Of a DNA stretch of 64,000 nucleotides, positions 44,371 to 53,678 are shown piece after piece; position 1 is the first letter of the stretch; each line of letters opens with the position of its first letter. The translations under genes were made by a program, and so were the position numbers. This stretch comes from Bacteroidota bacterium (GTDB taxonomy: Bacteria > Bacteroidota > Bacteroidia > Chitinophagales > Chitinophagaceae). Below the pieces are notes generated by a model. It saw nothing but the letters and a program-made list of their open reading frames with translations. It was not told where the DNA came from and did not search any database. Where the stretch lies: assembly GCA_023423405.1 (NCBI GenBank), contig JAFAFR010000098.1:127638-191637 (forward strand), given 5' to 3'.

Positions 44371-44379
44371 TATCTTCCG
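44371..44379 (+). promoter_or_regulatory. Candidate -7 box of the Dcu transporter
   Basis: TATCTTCCG, then CGC, then ATG 44383. It is a looser match, but has the same spacing as the aminotransferase box on the other strand. Confidence 0.4.
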
Positions 44380-44382
44380 CGC

Positions 44383-45723
44383 ATGATCTGGATCGAATTA
44401 CTGATACTGCTGGCCATGATCCTGGCAGGATCTCAAATGAAAGGCATCGGCCTGGGCGTTACAGGTATGCTGGGCATGGTGATTTTTGTATTCATCTTTC
44501 ACATGCGCCCAGCCGATCCGCCGGTAGATGTGATGCTCATCATCCTGGCCATTGTGACCACCGCCGCTACCCTGCAGGCCGCCGGGGGACTGGATTACCT
44601 CGTGGGCATCGCAGAAAGGATCATCCGCAGCAACCCTTCGCGCATTACATTTATAGCACCCGTTACCGTTTATTTTTTGTGTTTGTTTGCCGGCACTTCC
44701 CATGTGGTATATTCCCTGCTGCCGGTGATCGCCGACGTAGCGGCCAAAAAACGGATCCGCCCCGAACGCCCGCTCAGCATTTCGGTAGTGGCTTCGCACG
44801 TAGCCCTCACCGGTAGTCCCATGAGCGCCGCCACCGCCGCCCTCGCCACCATCATGCTGTATAACCGAGCTGCCCTCGACATCATGATGATCTGCATTCC
44901 CTGCTGCCTGCTCGGCGTATTGGCCGGCGCTTTTTCCGTGCGCAAAATGGGAAAGGAACTGAACGATGATCCCGATTTCCAGGAGCGCATGCGTGAGCAT
45001 TATTTCCGGGAATGGATGGAAGCGCCGCTGGCCGACATGCAGGTGCGCGGTGATAAAAAAGCAAAAACCGCCGTGATCATTTTTGGCATCACCATCGCGC
45101 TGGTGGTGTGCTGCGGCGCCTTTCCGGGTTTGCTGCCGCGTTTCGAAGCGGGCCGCGCCGGCTTTGCCGTCAATGCCGATGGCAGCATCAAGATGAATGC
45201 GCTGATCGCCATGATCACCTTATCGGCAGCGGCGCTCATGATGTGGGTAACACGCACGCGTCCGGTGCAGGTGGCGCAGGCCAGTTTGTTCACCGCTATG
45301 GGAGTGGCCGTGGTGGCCATTTTCGGCGTGGTGTGGATGAGCGCCACTTTTATGCAGCACAACGAAGCAGCCATCCGGCTGGCATTGGGCGATGTGGTGC
45401 AGGCCCATCCGTGGACCTTCGCGTTTGCGGTATTTGCTATGGGTGTATTGATGTTCAGCCAGGCCGCAACCACCAGGGCCATGATGCCACTGGGTATGAC
45501 ATTGGGAATGTCGCACCCAGCGCTGATCGCCGTATTTCCGGCCGTGAACGCCGACTTCGTATTGCCTGGTTATCCCACGCTGCTGGCGGCCATTCAGTTC
45601 GATCGCACCGGCACCACGCGCATCGGCAAAATGTTGCTGAACCACAGTTTTATGCGGCCCGGGCTGGTTACGCTAACCGTTGCCATTGCCCTGGCCTTCT
45701 TCCTCGGGTCCATCCTTCTCTGA
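44383..45723 (+). CDS. Anaerobic C4-dicarboxylate transporter (DcuA/DcuB family)
   Basis: A 446-residue inner-membrane carrier with about ten helices, for exchange of fumarate, succinate, malate or aspartate. It has MIWIELLILLAMILAGSQMK at the N-terminus, the family segment TTAATLQAAGGLDYLVGIAE, FAGTSHVVYSLLPVIADVA and SHVALTGSPMSAATAALATI. An upstream ATG at 44341 exists, but homologs start at the MIWIELL helix. Its 3' end overlaps the convergent polyphosphate kinase gene by 51 nt. It and the divergent aminotransferase could share aspartate metabolism. Confidence 0.9.
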   Translation: MIWIELLILLAMILAGSQMKGIGLGVTGMLGMVIFVFIFHMRPADPPVDVMLIILAIVTTAATLQAAGGLDYLVGIAERIIRSNPSRITFIAPVTVYFLCLFAGTSHVVYSLLPVIADVAAKKRIRPERPLSISVVASHVALTGSPMSAATAALATIMLYNRAALDIMMICIPCCLLGVLAGAFSVRKMGKELNDDPDFQERMREHYFREWMEAPLADMQVRGDKKAKTAVIIFGITIALVVCCGAFPGLLPRFEAGRAGFAVNADGSIKMNALIAMITLSAAALMMWVTRTRPVQVAQASLFTAMGVAVVAIFGVVWMSATFMQHNEAAIRLALGDVVQAHPWTFAFAVFAMGVLMFSQAATTRAMMPLGMTLGMSHPALIAVFPAVNADFVLPGYPTLLAAIQFDRTGTTRIGKMLLNHSFMRPGLVTLTVAIALAFFLGSILL

Positions 45724-46614
45724 CAGCAACTGTTCGCGGATGGAAACGAGTTTTGCTTTTTCTTCCGCAGCCAGTTCGGGATAACGGGGGTTGATCTTGT
45801 TGCATTCTTCAATGATGACGGCGGCCATGCAAAGGCGGGTGAACCATTTGTCGTCGGCCGGCAGCACAAACCAGGGAGCGTGGTCTTTGGACGTGTGGCT
45901 CAGCAGGTCCTCGTAAGCCCGCATGTATTTTTTCCAGAGGGCGCGCTCGTTCACGTCGGCTGCAGAAAATTTCCAGTTCTTGGAAGGGTCGTCGATCCGC
46001 TCAAGAAATCTTTTTTTCTGTTCTTTTTTGGAAACGTATAAAAAGAATTTGAGGATCAGGGTGCCGTTCTGCGAAATGTTCTTTTCAAAACGGTTGATCT
46101 GCTTCATGCGCTTCTCCCAGAACTTTTCGGTGATGTCTTCCACCTTGCTGATGCCGGGAATGTTTTCGTTGAGAATGTATTCGGGATGCACCCGGGTGAC
46201 CAGCACGTTTTCATAGTGCGAACGGTTGAAGATGCCGATCTGCCCGCGCGGGGGCAGGGCCTTGTAGTGCCGCCAGATATAATCGTATTCCAACTCTTCC
46301 TTGGAAGGTGTTTTGAAACTGGTGACCGTTACGCCCTGGGGGTTGAGGCCGGTCATCACGTGTTTGATGGCGCTGTCTTTTCCCGCTGCATCCATAGCCT
46401 GCAAAATAATGAGCACGCTGTGCCGGTTGTCGGCGTACAGCTTATCCTGCATTTCCGAAAGCTCGGCGATGCCCTGTTGCAGGAAGGCTTCGCCTTCGTC
46501 TTTTGTCATGGTTTTATGGTCGTAGTCGGTATGGAAATCGTTCCTGAGGGAAACGATCTTTCCGGGCTGCACTTTTAGGGTTTGCAGGTACTGGGAAAAA
46601 CTGGGTTTGTCCAT
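45673..46614 (-). CDS. Polyphosphate kinase 2 family protein
   Basis: A 313-residue PPK2 enzyme that moves phosphate between polyphosphate and nucleotides. The Walker A is LQAMDAAGKDSAIKHVM. It is followed by GVTVTSFKTPSKEELEYDYI, the Walker B region GIFNRSHYENVLVTRVHPEY, and the lid segment RFLERIDDPSKNWKFSAADV. Length fits the short one-domain class. The last 17 codons overlap the end of the dicarboxylate transporter on the other strand. Confidence 0.93.
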   Translation of the reverse strand: MDKPSFSQYLQTLKVQPGKIVSLRNDFHTDYDHKTMTKDEGEAFLQQGIAELSEMQDKLYADNRHSVLIILQAMDAAGKDSAIKHVMTGLNPQGVTVTSFKTPSKEELEYDYIWRHYKALPPRGQIGIFNRSHYENVLVTRVHPEYILNENIPGISKVEDITEKFWEKRMKQINRFEKNISQNGTLILKFFLYVSKKEQKKRFLERIDDPSKNWKFSAADVNERALWKKYMRAYEDLLSHTSKDHAPWFVLPADDKWFTRLCMAAVIIEECNKINPRYPELAAEEKAKLVSIREQLLSEKDGPEEEGQGNGNG

Positions 46615-46626
46615 GGTGGTTGGTCG

Positions 46627-46655
46627 AAAAAAAATCCCCGCTTTTCGGCGGGGAT
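46627..46655 (-). terminator. Terminator after the first DUF1573 gene
   Basis: On the reverse strand ATCCCCGC pairs with GCGGGGAT and is followed by eight T. It lies 20 nt past the stop at 46675, between that gene and the polyphosphate kinase start. Confidence 0.8.
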
Positions 46656-46674
46656 GGATGAGGAATAAAACTAG

Positions 46675-47109
46675 TTATTTTCCGGAATTTTTATCGGATT
46701 TCTCGGCTTCGTATTTCGCATACTGCTCGGCGGTGAGCACTTCGCCGCTGATCTTCAGTTCAACGGGCTGGTCGATGCCCTGCACTTTCACAAAAATGGT
46801 CTTTTCAAAAGGACCGGCGGCTCCGGCATTGAAACCGGCAGTGATCTTGCTGCTTTTGCCTTTGGCAGTGGGCTGCTGGGGCCAGGCGGGGGTGGTACAG
46901 CCGCAGGAGGCATGGGCGTTCTCGATCACCAGGGGCTGGGCCGAAACATTGGTGAATTCAAACACGTGCGTAACGGGCACACCCTGCTTGATCTTACCGA
47001 AATTGTATTTCTGATCGGCGAATTTGATGGTTTCATCGGCTTTCTTTCCCTGTGCGAAGCTGGTTACACAAAGGATGGCTGCGAAGAGGCTAAGCGCTAC
47101 ACTTTTCAT
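46675..47109 (-). CDS. DUF1573 secreted protein (copy 1)
   Basis: A 144-residue protein with a signal peptide (MKSVALSLFAAILCVTSFAQ) and one DUF1573/ASH-like Ig domain: YNFGKIKQGVPVTHVFEFTN, ENAHASCGCTTPAWPQQP, GPFEKTIFVKVQG. The CGCT pair is typical of this family. Its role is not established; most are periplasmic or surface modules. It lies 13 nt behind a paralog. Confidence 0.88.
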   Translation of the reverse strand: MKSVALSLFAAILCVTSFAQGKKADETIKFADQKYNFGKIKQGVPVTHVFEFTNVSAQPLVIENAHASCGCTTPAWPQQPTAKGKSSKITAGFNAGAAGPFEKTIFVKVQGIDQPVELKISGEVLTAEQYAKYEAEKSDKNSGK

Positions 47110-47122
47110 AGTCTGTATTTTG

Positions 47123-47593
47123 TTATTTGTTTTGTTTCAGCAATTCAACGGAGGCATTGAGGGGTACGGCAGGCAGTGCCTTTTCCACATTTCCTTTGAT
47201 AAAGATAGTTTTTGATTGGCCACCGTTGTATACCAGGGTGATGCTTTTTTCAAAAGGACCCTCGGAAGCGGCATTATAACCCACTTTGATGCCGGTTTTT
47301 TTGCCGGGCGCCACGGCGCCGGCCGTCCACTCGGGCGTGGTGCAGCCGCAGGAAGCGCTTACGTTTTCCAGGTGCAGGGAGTCCCTGCCCGTATTCGTCA
47401 CTTCGAAAGTATAGGTAACGGGCCGGCCGAGCCGGATGGATCCGAAATCGTGCTGGTGTTCCACCTGGAGGGGATCAGCGGCAGCAGCGGGTACGGCTGC
47501 GGGTTGCGCCGCGCCGGTTTGGGCCATACTGCTGGCAGTGGCCAGACAGGTGGCCAGGGAAACGGCGGCGATCAACAGGGATTTTCTCATCAT
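47123..47593 (-). CDS. DUF1573 secreted protein (copy 2)
   Basis: A 156-residue paralog of the gene downstream, with signal peptide MMRKSLLIAAVSLATCLATA and an Ala/Pro linker. One DUF1573 domain follows (HDFGSIRLGRPVTYTFEVTN, VSASCGCTTPEWTAGAV, GPFEKSITLVYNG). The start is ATG 47593, after AAAGGAA and a -7 box; the longer ORF start would put the promoter inside the gene. The two copies form an operon ending in a clear terminator. Confidence 0.88.
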   Translation of the reverse strand: MMRKSLLIAAVSLATCLATASSMAQTGAAQPAAVPAAAADPLQVEHQHDFGSIRLGRPVTYTFEVTNTGRDSLHLENVSASCGCTTPEWTAGAVAPGKKTGIKVGYNAASEGPFEKSITLVYNGGQSKTIFIKGNVEKALPAVPLNASVELLKQNK

Positions 47594-47610
47594 TTCCTTT
47601 AAACGTTGTA

Positions 47611-47619
47611 CAAATGTAG
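47611..47619 (-). promoter_or_regulatory. -7 promoter box of the DUF1573 pair
   Basis: The reverse strand reads TACATTTGT, matching TAnnTTTG, 17 nt before ATG 47593. Confidence 0.6.
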
Positions 47620-47770
47620 CTATTGTGCCGGTTTCACGCCCATTGCTGCAGCACACGACGCATGATTAACAAAGGGTTTACAAGCTGTCGGTTTATCCAC
47701 CCCTTTTCCACCCCTGGCAGTGGAAGGGGCGGGCTATGCTAACATGTGTTCGCCTCCGGGCATTTTCCCC

Positions 47771-47779
47771 TAGATTTGC
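47771..47779 (+). promoter_or_regulatory. -7 promoter box of the second fused E1 gene
   Basis: TAGATTTGC, then CGA, then ATG 47783; exact consensus match with a 3-nt gap. Confidence 0.7.
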
Positions 47780-47782
47780 CGA

Positions 47783-50176
47783 ATGGAACATCTTTTGGAA
47801 AACGACCTGCTGGCTTCCGAAAAGCTCAGTTTTGACCGCTTCCGGGAGGAAGTACTCCGCGACTACCAGATGGCCTGTCTCAGCCGGGAAGTCAGCCTGC
47901 TGGGCCGTAAAGAAGTCCTGACGGGAAAGGCCAAATTTGGCATTTTCGGCGACGGTAAGGAAGTGGCCCAGGTGGTGGCTGCCAAATTTTTCCGCAACGG
48001 CGATTACCGGGCGGGCTATTACCGCGACCAGACCTTCGCTTTTGCCAGCGGCATCGCTACCATTGAACAGTTCTTTGCCCAGCTCTACGCCAATCCCGAT
48101 ATCAACCAGGATCCCTTCAGCGCCGGGCGCCAGATGAATGCTCATTTCGCCACGCCCAATACCGATGCCGAAGGTAACTGGCTGCCGCTGGCCCGCCAGA
48201 AGAATTGCACCAGCGATATGGCCCCTACAGCCTCGCAGATGCCGCGGGCGGTGGGACTGGCTTACACCTCCAAACTGTTCCGCCAGGTGCCCGCACTGCG
48301 CGAGCTGACTGAACTGTCGGCGAATGGCAACGAGGTCTGCTTCTGTACCATTGGCGACGCCTCCACCTCGGAGGGCCATTTCTGGGAAGCCGTGAACGCC
48401 GCCGGTGTGATGCAGATACCCCTGGCCATTTTTGTATGGGATGATGGCTATGGTATTTCCGTTCCCAAGAGCCTGCAAACTACCAAAGGCTCCATTTCCG
48501 AAGTGCTGAAAGGTTTCCAGCAAAGGGACGGTTCCAATGGGCTGGACATTTACCGGCTCAAGGGCTGGGACTATGCCGGGATGGTGGAAACCCTGGAGCC
48601 GGCCATCCGCAAGATCCGCGAAACCCATATCCCGGCTGTGTTTCATATTGAAGAGATGACGCAGCCGCAGGGCCACAGCACTTCGGGTAGCCACGAACGT
48701 TATAAAAGTCCCGAGCGCCTGGAATGGGAACGCTATTACGACTGCAACCGCAAGTTCAAGGAATGGATCCTGGAAAATGCGCTTTGCAGTGAAGAGGAGC
48801 TCAGCGATCTGGAACTGGCCGCCAAGGAAGTCGCACGGGATGCGCGTAATCGCGCCTGGAACACCTACCTGGAGCCCATCCGCGAACAGGTGCGCCATAC
48901 CGCGGAACTGGCCGAAAGATTCCTGCAGCAGGCACCTGGCATAGACCCGCGTTTCCGCCGGCAGCTTGATAAGTTGCTCGCTGAAAAAGAACCGCTGCGC
49001 CGCGACGTGATGCATACCCTGCACCAGTTGATCCGCTACAGCCAGGGCAACGACGCGGCTTTCTGGCTCAAAGAATATTACAGGGACCTGAAAGCGCTCA
49101 ACGCTTCCCTTTATAATAGTTACCTGTACAACGAGGGGCCGCGCAGCGCAGTCAAAGTGCCGGCCACGGCGCCGCAATTCGCTCCCGACGCCCCTGTACT
49201 CAACGGCTACGAAATACTGAACCGCTACTTTGACCGGCTCTTTACGGAAAACCCGCTGGTGGTGGCGTTTGGCGAAGATGTGGGACAGATCGGCGACGTG
49301 AACCAGGGCTTTGCCGGGCTGCAGGCCAAACACGGCGAACTCCGCATTTCGGATACAGGTATCCGTGAGCTGACCATCATGGGCCAGGGAATCGGCGCCG
49401 CCTTTCGCGGCCTGCGACCCATTGCCGAGATACAATACCTCGATTACCTGCTTTACGGATTGCAGCCCCTGAGCGATGACCTCGCCAGCCTGCATTACCG
49501 CACCTACGGTATCCAAAGCTGCCCCATGATCATTCGCACCCGTGGCCACCGCCTCGAGGGGATCTGGCACAGCGGCTCGCCCATGGGCATGATCCTGGGC
49601 TCCCTGCGCGGCCTTTATGTCTGCACGCCGCGGAATATGGTGCAAGCTGTTGGGATGTACAATACGCTGCTCGCGTCCAATGACCCTGGCATTATGATCG
49701 AGTGCCTGAATGGATATCGTTTGAAAGAAAAATTGCCGTCCAACCTGCTTGAATACAAAGTGGCCCTGGGTATCCCGGAAGTGTTGCGTGCCGGCGCCGA
49801 TATCACACTGGTATCTTACGGTTCCACCCTGCGCATTGTGCAGGAGGCAGCCGCACAACTGGCGGAGCTGGGCATTGATTGTGAAGTGATCGACGTGCAA
49901 ACCCTGCTGCCTTTTGACATTCGCCATGCCATCCTGGAATCGCTGAAAAAGACCAGCCGCATTCTTTTTGTGGATGAGGATGTTCCGGGCGGCGCTGCTG
50001 CTTACATGTACAACGAGGTGATGGAAAAACAAGGCGGCTACCGCTGGCTCGATGTAGCCCCGCGCACGCTTACGGCCAAAGAGCACCGCCCGGCCTATGC
50101 CAGCGACGGCGACTATTTCAGCAAACCCAACCTCGAAGACATTATCGACGAAGTGCTGTCGATGATGGCCGAGTAA
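47783..50176 (+). CDS. 2-oxoacid dehydrogenase E1, alpha and beta subunits fused (paralog 2)
   Basis: A 797-residue thiamine-diphosphate enzyme. The alpha half has GDGKEVAQVVAAKFFRNGDY, YYRDQTFAFASG, the cofactor motif CTIGDASTSEGHFWEAVNAA and DDGYGISVPKSLQT, then EEMTQPQGHSTSGSHERY. The beta half (from about 480) has NPLVVAFGEDVGQIGDVNQG, GIRELTIMGQGIGAAFRGL and VQTLLPFDIRHA. It is about 110 residues longer than the 17-kb paralog and diverged from it, so the two probably act on different 2-oxoacids. E2 and E3 are not in the window. Confidence 0.9.
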   Translation: MEHLLENDLLASEKLSFDRFREEVLRDYQMACLSREVSLLGRKEVLTGKAKFGIFGDGKEVAQVVAAKFFRNGDYRAGYYRDQTFAFASGIATIEQFFAQLYANPDINQDPFSAGRQMNAHFATPNTDAEGNWLPLARQKNCTSDMAPTASQMPRAVGLAYTSKLFRQVPALRELTELSANGNEVCFCTIGDASTSEGHFWEAVNAAGVMQIPLAIFVWDDGYGISVPKSLQTTKGSISEVLKGFQQRDGSNGLDIYRLKGWDYAGMVETLEPAIRKIRETHIPAVFHIEEMTQPQGHSTSGSHERYKSPERLEWERYYDCNRKFKEWILENALCSEEELSDLELAAKEVARDARNRAWNTYLEPIREQVRHTAELAERFLQQAPGIDPRFRRQLDKLLAEKEPLRRDVMHTLHQLIRYSQGNDAAFWLKEYYRDLKALNASLYNSYLYNEGPRSAVKVPATAPQFAPDAPVLNGYEILNRYFDRLFTENPLVVAFGEDVGQIGDVNQGFAGLQAKHGELRISDTGIRELTIMGQGIGAAFRGLRPIAEIQYLDYLLYGLQPLSDDLASLHYRTYGIQSCPMIIRTRGHRLEGIWHSGSPMGMILGSLRGLYVCTPRNMVQAVGMYNTLLASNDPGIMIECLNGYRLKEKLPSNLLEYKVALGIPEVLRAGADITLVSYGSTLRIVQEAAAQLAELGIDCEVIDVQTLLPFDIRHAILESLKKTSRILFVDEDVPGGAAAYMYNEVMEKQGGYRWLDVAPRTLTAKEHRPAYASDGDYFSKPNLEDIIDEVLSMMAE

Positions 50177-50210
50177 CGGTCATGGGCAGCCGCTGCCATG
50201 CGCACTTTTC

Positions 50211-51035
50211 TTACCGCGTATTGTTCTGGTCTACGTAATCGACCAGCTTCCATACATCGCTTCTTACCAGTTTGCGGGTTTGATCGATCTGTGCGCTCAG
50301 CCGGATGTAGTCGATATTGTTCGGCATATTGTTGAAAGCTTCTTCGTATTTGGGATCGATGATGGAGCGCGGGTTGTTGAAAAAGTTGGCCGTCAGGAAA
50401 TCGCTTTCCGCTGTTTCTGAATAAGGAAGCAGGCGCTGGTACAATCCCCAGTCGGTCAGCGCACCCAGTTTGATGCGTTCCTGGTGAATGGGATAATATA
50501 TTTCTTTTTCCATGCGCACATAATCGTTCGCTTTTCCATCAAACGGTTTCATATAGTCGATCTGGACATAGCGCGAAACAGGCGTTTTGGTATTGATACC
50601 GCCGCGGTGTACATAAATTTCCCTTTTTACCAGGCTGCGGCAGTCCTGCATCTGGTTGCTGAAGTTCTGGAACTGCTGTGCCGGTGCATTGGTGAAAGCG
50701 GCTGCATAACTTTCTTTGAGGGTACTGGCATTGTCCACCAGTTCACCAAAATTACCGCTGATCACCACCGACACAAAATCATAGGGCGCCAGTTCACCCG
50801 CCGGCATGATCACTTCGTAGAAATACCAACCCAGCACCTGTTTGTCGCGGAATTCTTTTTCCAGCATTTTGTGCATGTTGGCTTTAACGAGACTGGTATA
50901 CGCATCGGTCTTGCCGGGCTTCACTTTAAAAAAGCTGATGGCCATATAAACCGGTGTGACCGGTTGTTGCGCATAGGCATTTCCTGCCAGGAGCCAGCAG
51001 GTAAGTAGGCTGATGAACCATATTCGGCGAAGCAT
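50211..51035 (-). CDS. Secreted hypothetical protein
   Basis: A 274-residue protein with a signal peptide (MLRRIWFISLLTCWLLAGNA, then YAQQ). The body looks like two related alpha/beta halves, each opening with a strand like YMAISFFKVKPGKTDAYTSL and RYVQIDYMKPFDGKANDYVR. These resemble dimeric alpha-beta barrel (ABM-type) repeats. No enzyme motif is seen. Start at ATG 51035; the longer ORF begins at a TTG that is part of a promoter-like TTGTTGC. Confidence 0.75.
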   Translation of the reverse strand: MLRRIWFISLLTCWLLAGNAYAQQPVTPVYMAISFFKVKPGKTDAYTSLVKANMHKMLEKEFRDKQVLGWYFYEVIMPAGELAPYDFVSVVISGNFGELVDNASTLKESYAAAFTNAPAQQFQNFSNQMQDCRSLVKREIYVHRGGINTKTPVSRYVQIDYMKPFDGKANDYVRMEKEIYYPIHQERIKLGALTDWGLYQRLLPYSETAESDFLTANFFNNPRSIIDPKYEEAFNNMPNNIDYIRLSAQIDQTRKLVRSDVWKLVDYVDQNNTR

Positions 51036-51103
51036 ATGCAACAATTTAAGGGTGAATAATTATTGCCTGCAGTTGCGGAATAGGGGCGGATGGGACAGAT
51101 TTC

Positions 51104-51826
51104 TTATGCCAAGTTATGAAAAACTTTTTGCACGTCTTCGTCCTGCTCCACTTTATCTACCAGTTTTAAGAGTTCCTGGGCCTGTTCTTCGGGTAGGGTC
51201 ACCGTGTTTTGTGGGATCCACTCCACTTCGGCGCTGATGGGCGTAATGCCTTTGTCTTCCAGCGCCTTTTGCATATTGCCGAAATCCGTGAATCCGCAGC
51301 GGATCACCAGCACCTCTTCGTCGTTTTCGCCGCTGCCCTCACCCAGTTCTTCCAGCCCAAAATCGATCAGCTCCAGTTCCAGGTCTTCTGCGTTGAGGCC
51401 TTCGGGTTTGAGTTTGAATACGCCCATCTTCTTAAACTGGAAGCTAACGGAGCCGCTGTTGCCCAGGGTGCCGTTGCCTTTGTTGAAGATGGCCTTGATA
51501 TTGGCCACGGTGCGCACGTGGTTGTCCGTGGCGGTTTCCACCAAAATGGCTACGCCATGGGGACCATAACCTTCGTAGAGGATCTCTTCGAAGTTGTCCA
51601 TTTCTTTTCCCTGGGCACGTTTGATCGCGGCTTCCACGCGGTCTTTGGGCATGTTGACCGCTTTGGCGTTCTGCATGCAACGACGGAGGGCAGGATTGGT
51701 GTTCGGATCAGGGCCGCCGGCCTTCACGGCGATGGCGATTTCCTTACCGATGCGGGTGAACTGTTTGGCCATCCGGTCCCAGCGGGCAAACATGGTGGCT
51801 TTTCTTACTTCAAATATGCGACCCAT
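51104..51826 (-). CDS. yebC: YebC/PmpR-family protein (TACO1-like)
   Basis: A 240-residue protein of the TACO1/YebC family, described as a DNA-binding regulator and more recently as a translation factor for difficult proline stretches. The start MGRIFEVRKATMFARWDRMA and segments AGGPDPNTNPALRRCMQNAK, MPKDRVEAAIKRAQG, LYEGYGPHGVAILVETATDN and NKGNGTLGNSGSVSFQF are clear. Length is normal. The true start is ATG 51826. Confidence 0.94.
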   Translation of the reverse strand: MGRIFEVRKATMFARWDRMAKQFTRIGKEIAIAVKAGGPDPNTNPALRRCMQNAKAVNMPKDRVEAAIKRAQGKEMDNFEEILYEGYGPHGVAILVETATDNHVRTVANIKAIFNKGNGTLGNSGSVSFQFKKMGVFKLKPEGLNAEDLELELIDFGLEELGEGSGENDEEVLVIRCGFTDFGNMQKALEDKGITPISAEVEWIPQNTVTLPEEQAQELLKLVDKVEQDEDVQKVFHNLA

Positions 51827-51849
51827 GGATTGAATTTGTTTTTCGGACG

Positions 51850-51858
51850 GCAAAATTA
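51850..51858 (-). promoter_or_regulatory. -7 promoter box of yebC
   Basis: The reverse strand reads TAATTTTGC, an exact match, 23 nt before the ATG. Confidence 0.6.
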
Positions 51859-51876
51859 AACCATCCCTTCCTGAAT

Positions 51877-51908
51877 GCAAAAAAGGAGTCCCGCTATTTG
51901 CGGGACTC
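51877..51908 (-). terminator. Terminator after the amino-acid permease
   Basis: Reverse strand GAGTCCCGC/GCGGGACTC with a 5-nt loop followed by CTTTTTT, 17 nt past the permease stop. Confidence 0.85.
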
Positions 51909-51925
51909 ACACTTATATATTCCGA

Positions 51926-53551
51926 TTAATTAAAATCCTTGCTCTGTGGCAGGATCTCACCGGGACGATGGCCCGGTTCGTTGAGTTTACTGTTTTTACG
52001 GCTGTACAGGAAATACACCAGCAGGCCAACGATCATCCAGGCAATGGCCACTTTGAGCGTCTGGATATCGAGCGCTACGATCATACCGGCACAGATCACT
52101 ACGCCAAGAATTGGCACCAGCGGCACCAGCGGCGTTTTGAAGGGACGGACGATATTTGGGTCGCTGCGGCGCATGATCCATACGCCGGCGCTTACCAGTA
52201 CAAAGGCGAACAGGGTACCGAAAGAAGTAAGATCGCCCGCAACGCTGCCCGGTACAAAAGCGGCAAAGAGTCCCACGAATACGAAGAGGATCCAGTTGGC
52301 TTTGTAAGGGGTTTTGAATTTCGGGTGAAGGTCACCGAAAGCCCGGGGTATGAGGCCGTCGTTGCTCATGGTGTAGAAGATACGGCTCTGTCCCATCAGC
52401 ATCACCAGGATCACGGAAGAGAAACCCGCGAGGATGGCAACGGTTACCGCGGTGGCGAGCCAGCTATAGCCATGCATATAGGTTTGGATGGCATAGGCAA
52501 CGGAAGCTTCCTTACCGGCGGTTTTAAACTCCGACCAGTTGGCAACACCCGTAAGCACATGTCCGAACAAAATATAAAGGATGGTACAAACCACCAGGGA
52601 ACCGAGGATGCCGATGGGCATATCGCGCTTGGGATTTTTGGCTTCCTGTGCGGCTGTGCTCACGGCATCGAAACCGATAAAGGCGAAGAACACGATGGCC
52701 GCTCCGCCGAGGATGCCGCCATAGCCGTGCTTGAAGAAACCTTCGTGGCCGTGCGTACCTTCGGGGATCAGGTAGGGACTGTGGTTGGCGGGGTTGATGA
52801 ACTGCCAGCCCACGGCAATAAAGATCAGTACGATGGCTACCTTGATGAAAACGATGATGGCGTTTACCATGGCCGACTCCTGGGTGCCCTTGATGAGGAG
52901 CAGGGTAAGCAGCAACAGGATCACGAGGGCGGGAGCATTCATGATGCCGCTGGTAACAGATACCAGGCTGCCGAGGTTGGCCGGCAGCAGTTTGAATTGT
53001 TCTTCAGAAAGTACCAAAATGCCGTCTTTCGCTGTTTTGATGAAATCGGCGTTAAAGGCGCCGATCTGCGCAATGGCATCGGTGCCGCTGACCCTGTGCA
53101 GCGATTCAAAAGGCGAGTGGCACCATTCATATGGTATTGCCCCTCCCAGCAGGTTATTGAGGTATTCACTCCAGGCAATGGATACGGTGGCGGCGCCAAG
53201 CGCATATTCCATGATCAGGGCCCAGCCGATGATCCAGGCCACCAGTTCCCCCATGGTTACATAAGAGTAGGCATAGGCGCTTCCCGCGATGGGGATCATG
53301 GAAGCAAATTCTGCATAACAGAGCCCGGCAAAGGCACAGCCAATGGCGGCCACGATAAAGGAAAGCGTTACACCGGCGCCGGCAGCCTCTGCAGCCGCGG
53401 CGGCCGTTCTTACAAAAAGACCGGCGCCGATGATGGCGCCGATACCCAGCGCTACGAGGTTCACAGCGCCTAATGTTCTCTTGAGTCCCTTTTCAGAATC
53501 GGCAGCTGATGCCAATAAATGAGTGAGAGATTTCTTTCTGAATAAACTCAT
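51926..53551 (-). CDS. APC-family amino-acid permease (CAT-like)
   Basis: A 541-residue inner-membrane transporter with about 12-14 helices. The first helix carries the APC substrate motif ALGIGAIIGAGLFVRTAAAA. GLCYAEFASMIPIAGSAYAY, FFAFIGFDAVSTAAQEAKNP and LMGQSRIFYTMSNDGLIP follow. These are features of the cationic amino-acid transporter subgroup. Length is slightly above the family average owing to an extracellular loop (about 185-230). Start at ATG 53551. Confidence 0.9.
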   Translation of the reverse strand: MSLFRKKSLTHLLASAADSEKGLKRTLGAVNLVALGIGAIIGAGLFVRTAAAAAEAAGAGVTLSFIVAAIGCAFAGLCYAEFASMIPIAGSAYAYSYVTMGELVAWIIGWALIMEYALGAATVSIAWSEYLNNLLGGAIPYEWCHSPFESLHRVSGTDAIAQIGAFNADFIKTAKDGILVLSEEQFKLLPANLGSLVSVTSGIMNAPALVILLLLTLLLIKGTQESAMVNAIIVFIKVAIVLIFIAVGWQFINPANHSPYLIPEGTHGHEGFFKHGYGGILGGAAIVFFAFIGFDAVSTAAQEAKNPKRDMPIGILGSLVVCTILYILFGHVLTGVANWSEFKTAGKEASVAYAIQTYMHGYSWLATAVTVAILAGFSSVILVMLMGQSRIFYTMSNDGLIPRAFGDLHPKFKTPYKANWILFVFVGLFAAFVPGSVAGDLTSFGTLFAFVLVSAGVWIMRRSDPNIVRPFKTPLVPLVPILGVVICAGMIVALDIQTLKVAIAWMIVGLLVYFLYSRKNSKLNEPGHRPGEILPQSKDFN

Positions 53552-53678
53552 ACAGGTTGTGTGTTTTTAGATAAAGCAGTTTAGAAGCCCGTAAAATAGC
53601 GGTTTTCGGCCGATTATTTTGGCTGGGTCAGGATTTTTTTGAATTTTCGGCCTTCCATTCGAATAACGCTTAACACAT

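Noticed and set aside
47693..50086. 797-codon minus-strand ORF
   Set aside because: It lies antisense to the second fused E1 gene and has no recognisable domain; long antisense ORFs are common in G+C-rich DNA.
51875..53473. 532-codon plus-strand ORF
   Set aside because: Antisense shadow of the amino-acid permease; polar His/Asp/Gly-rich composition without motifs.
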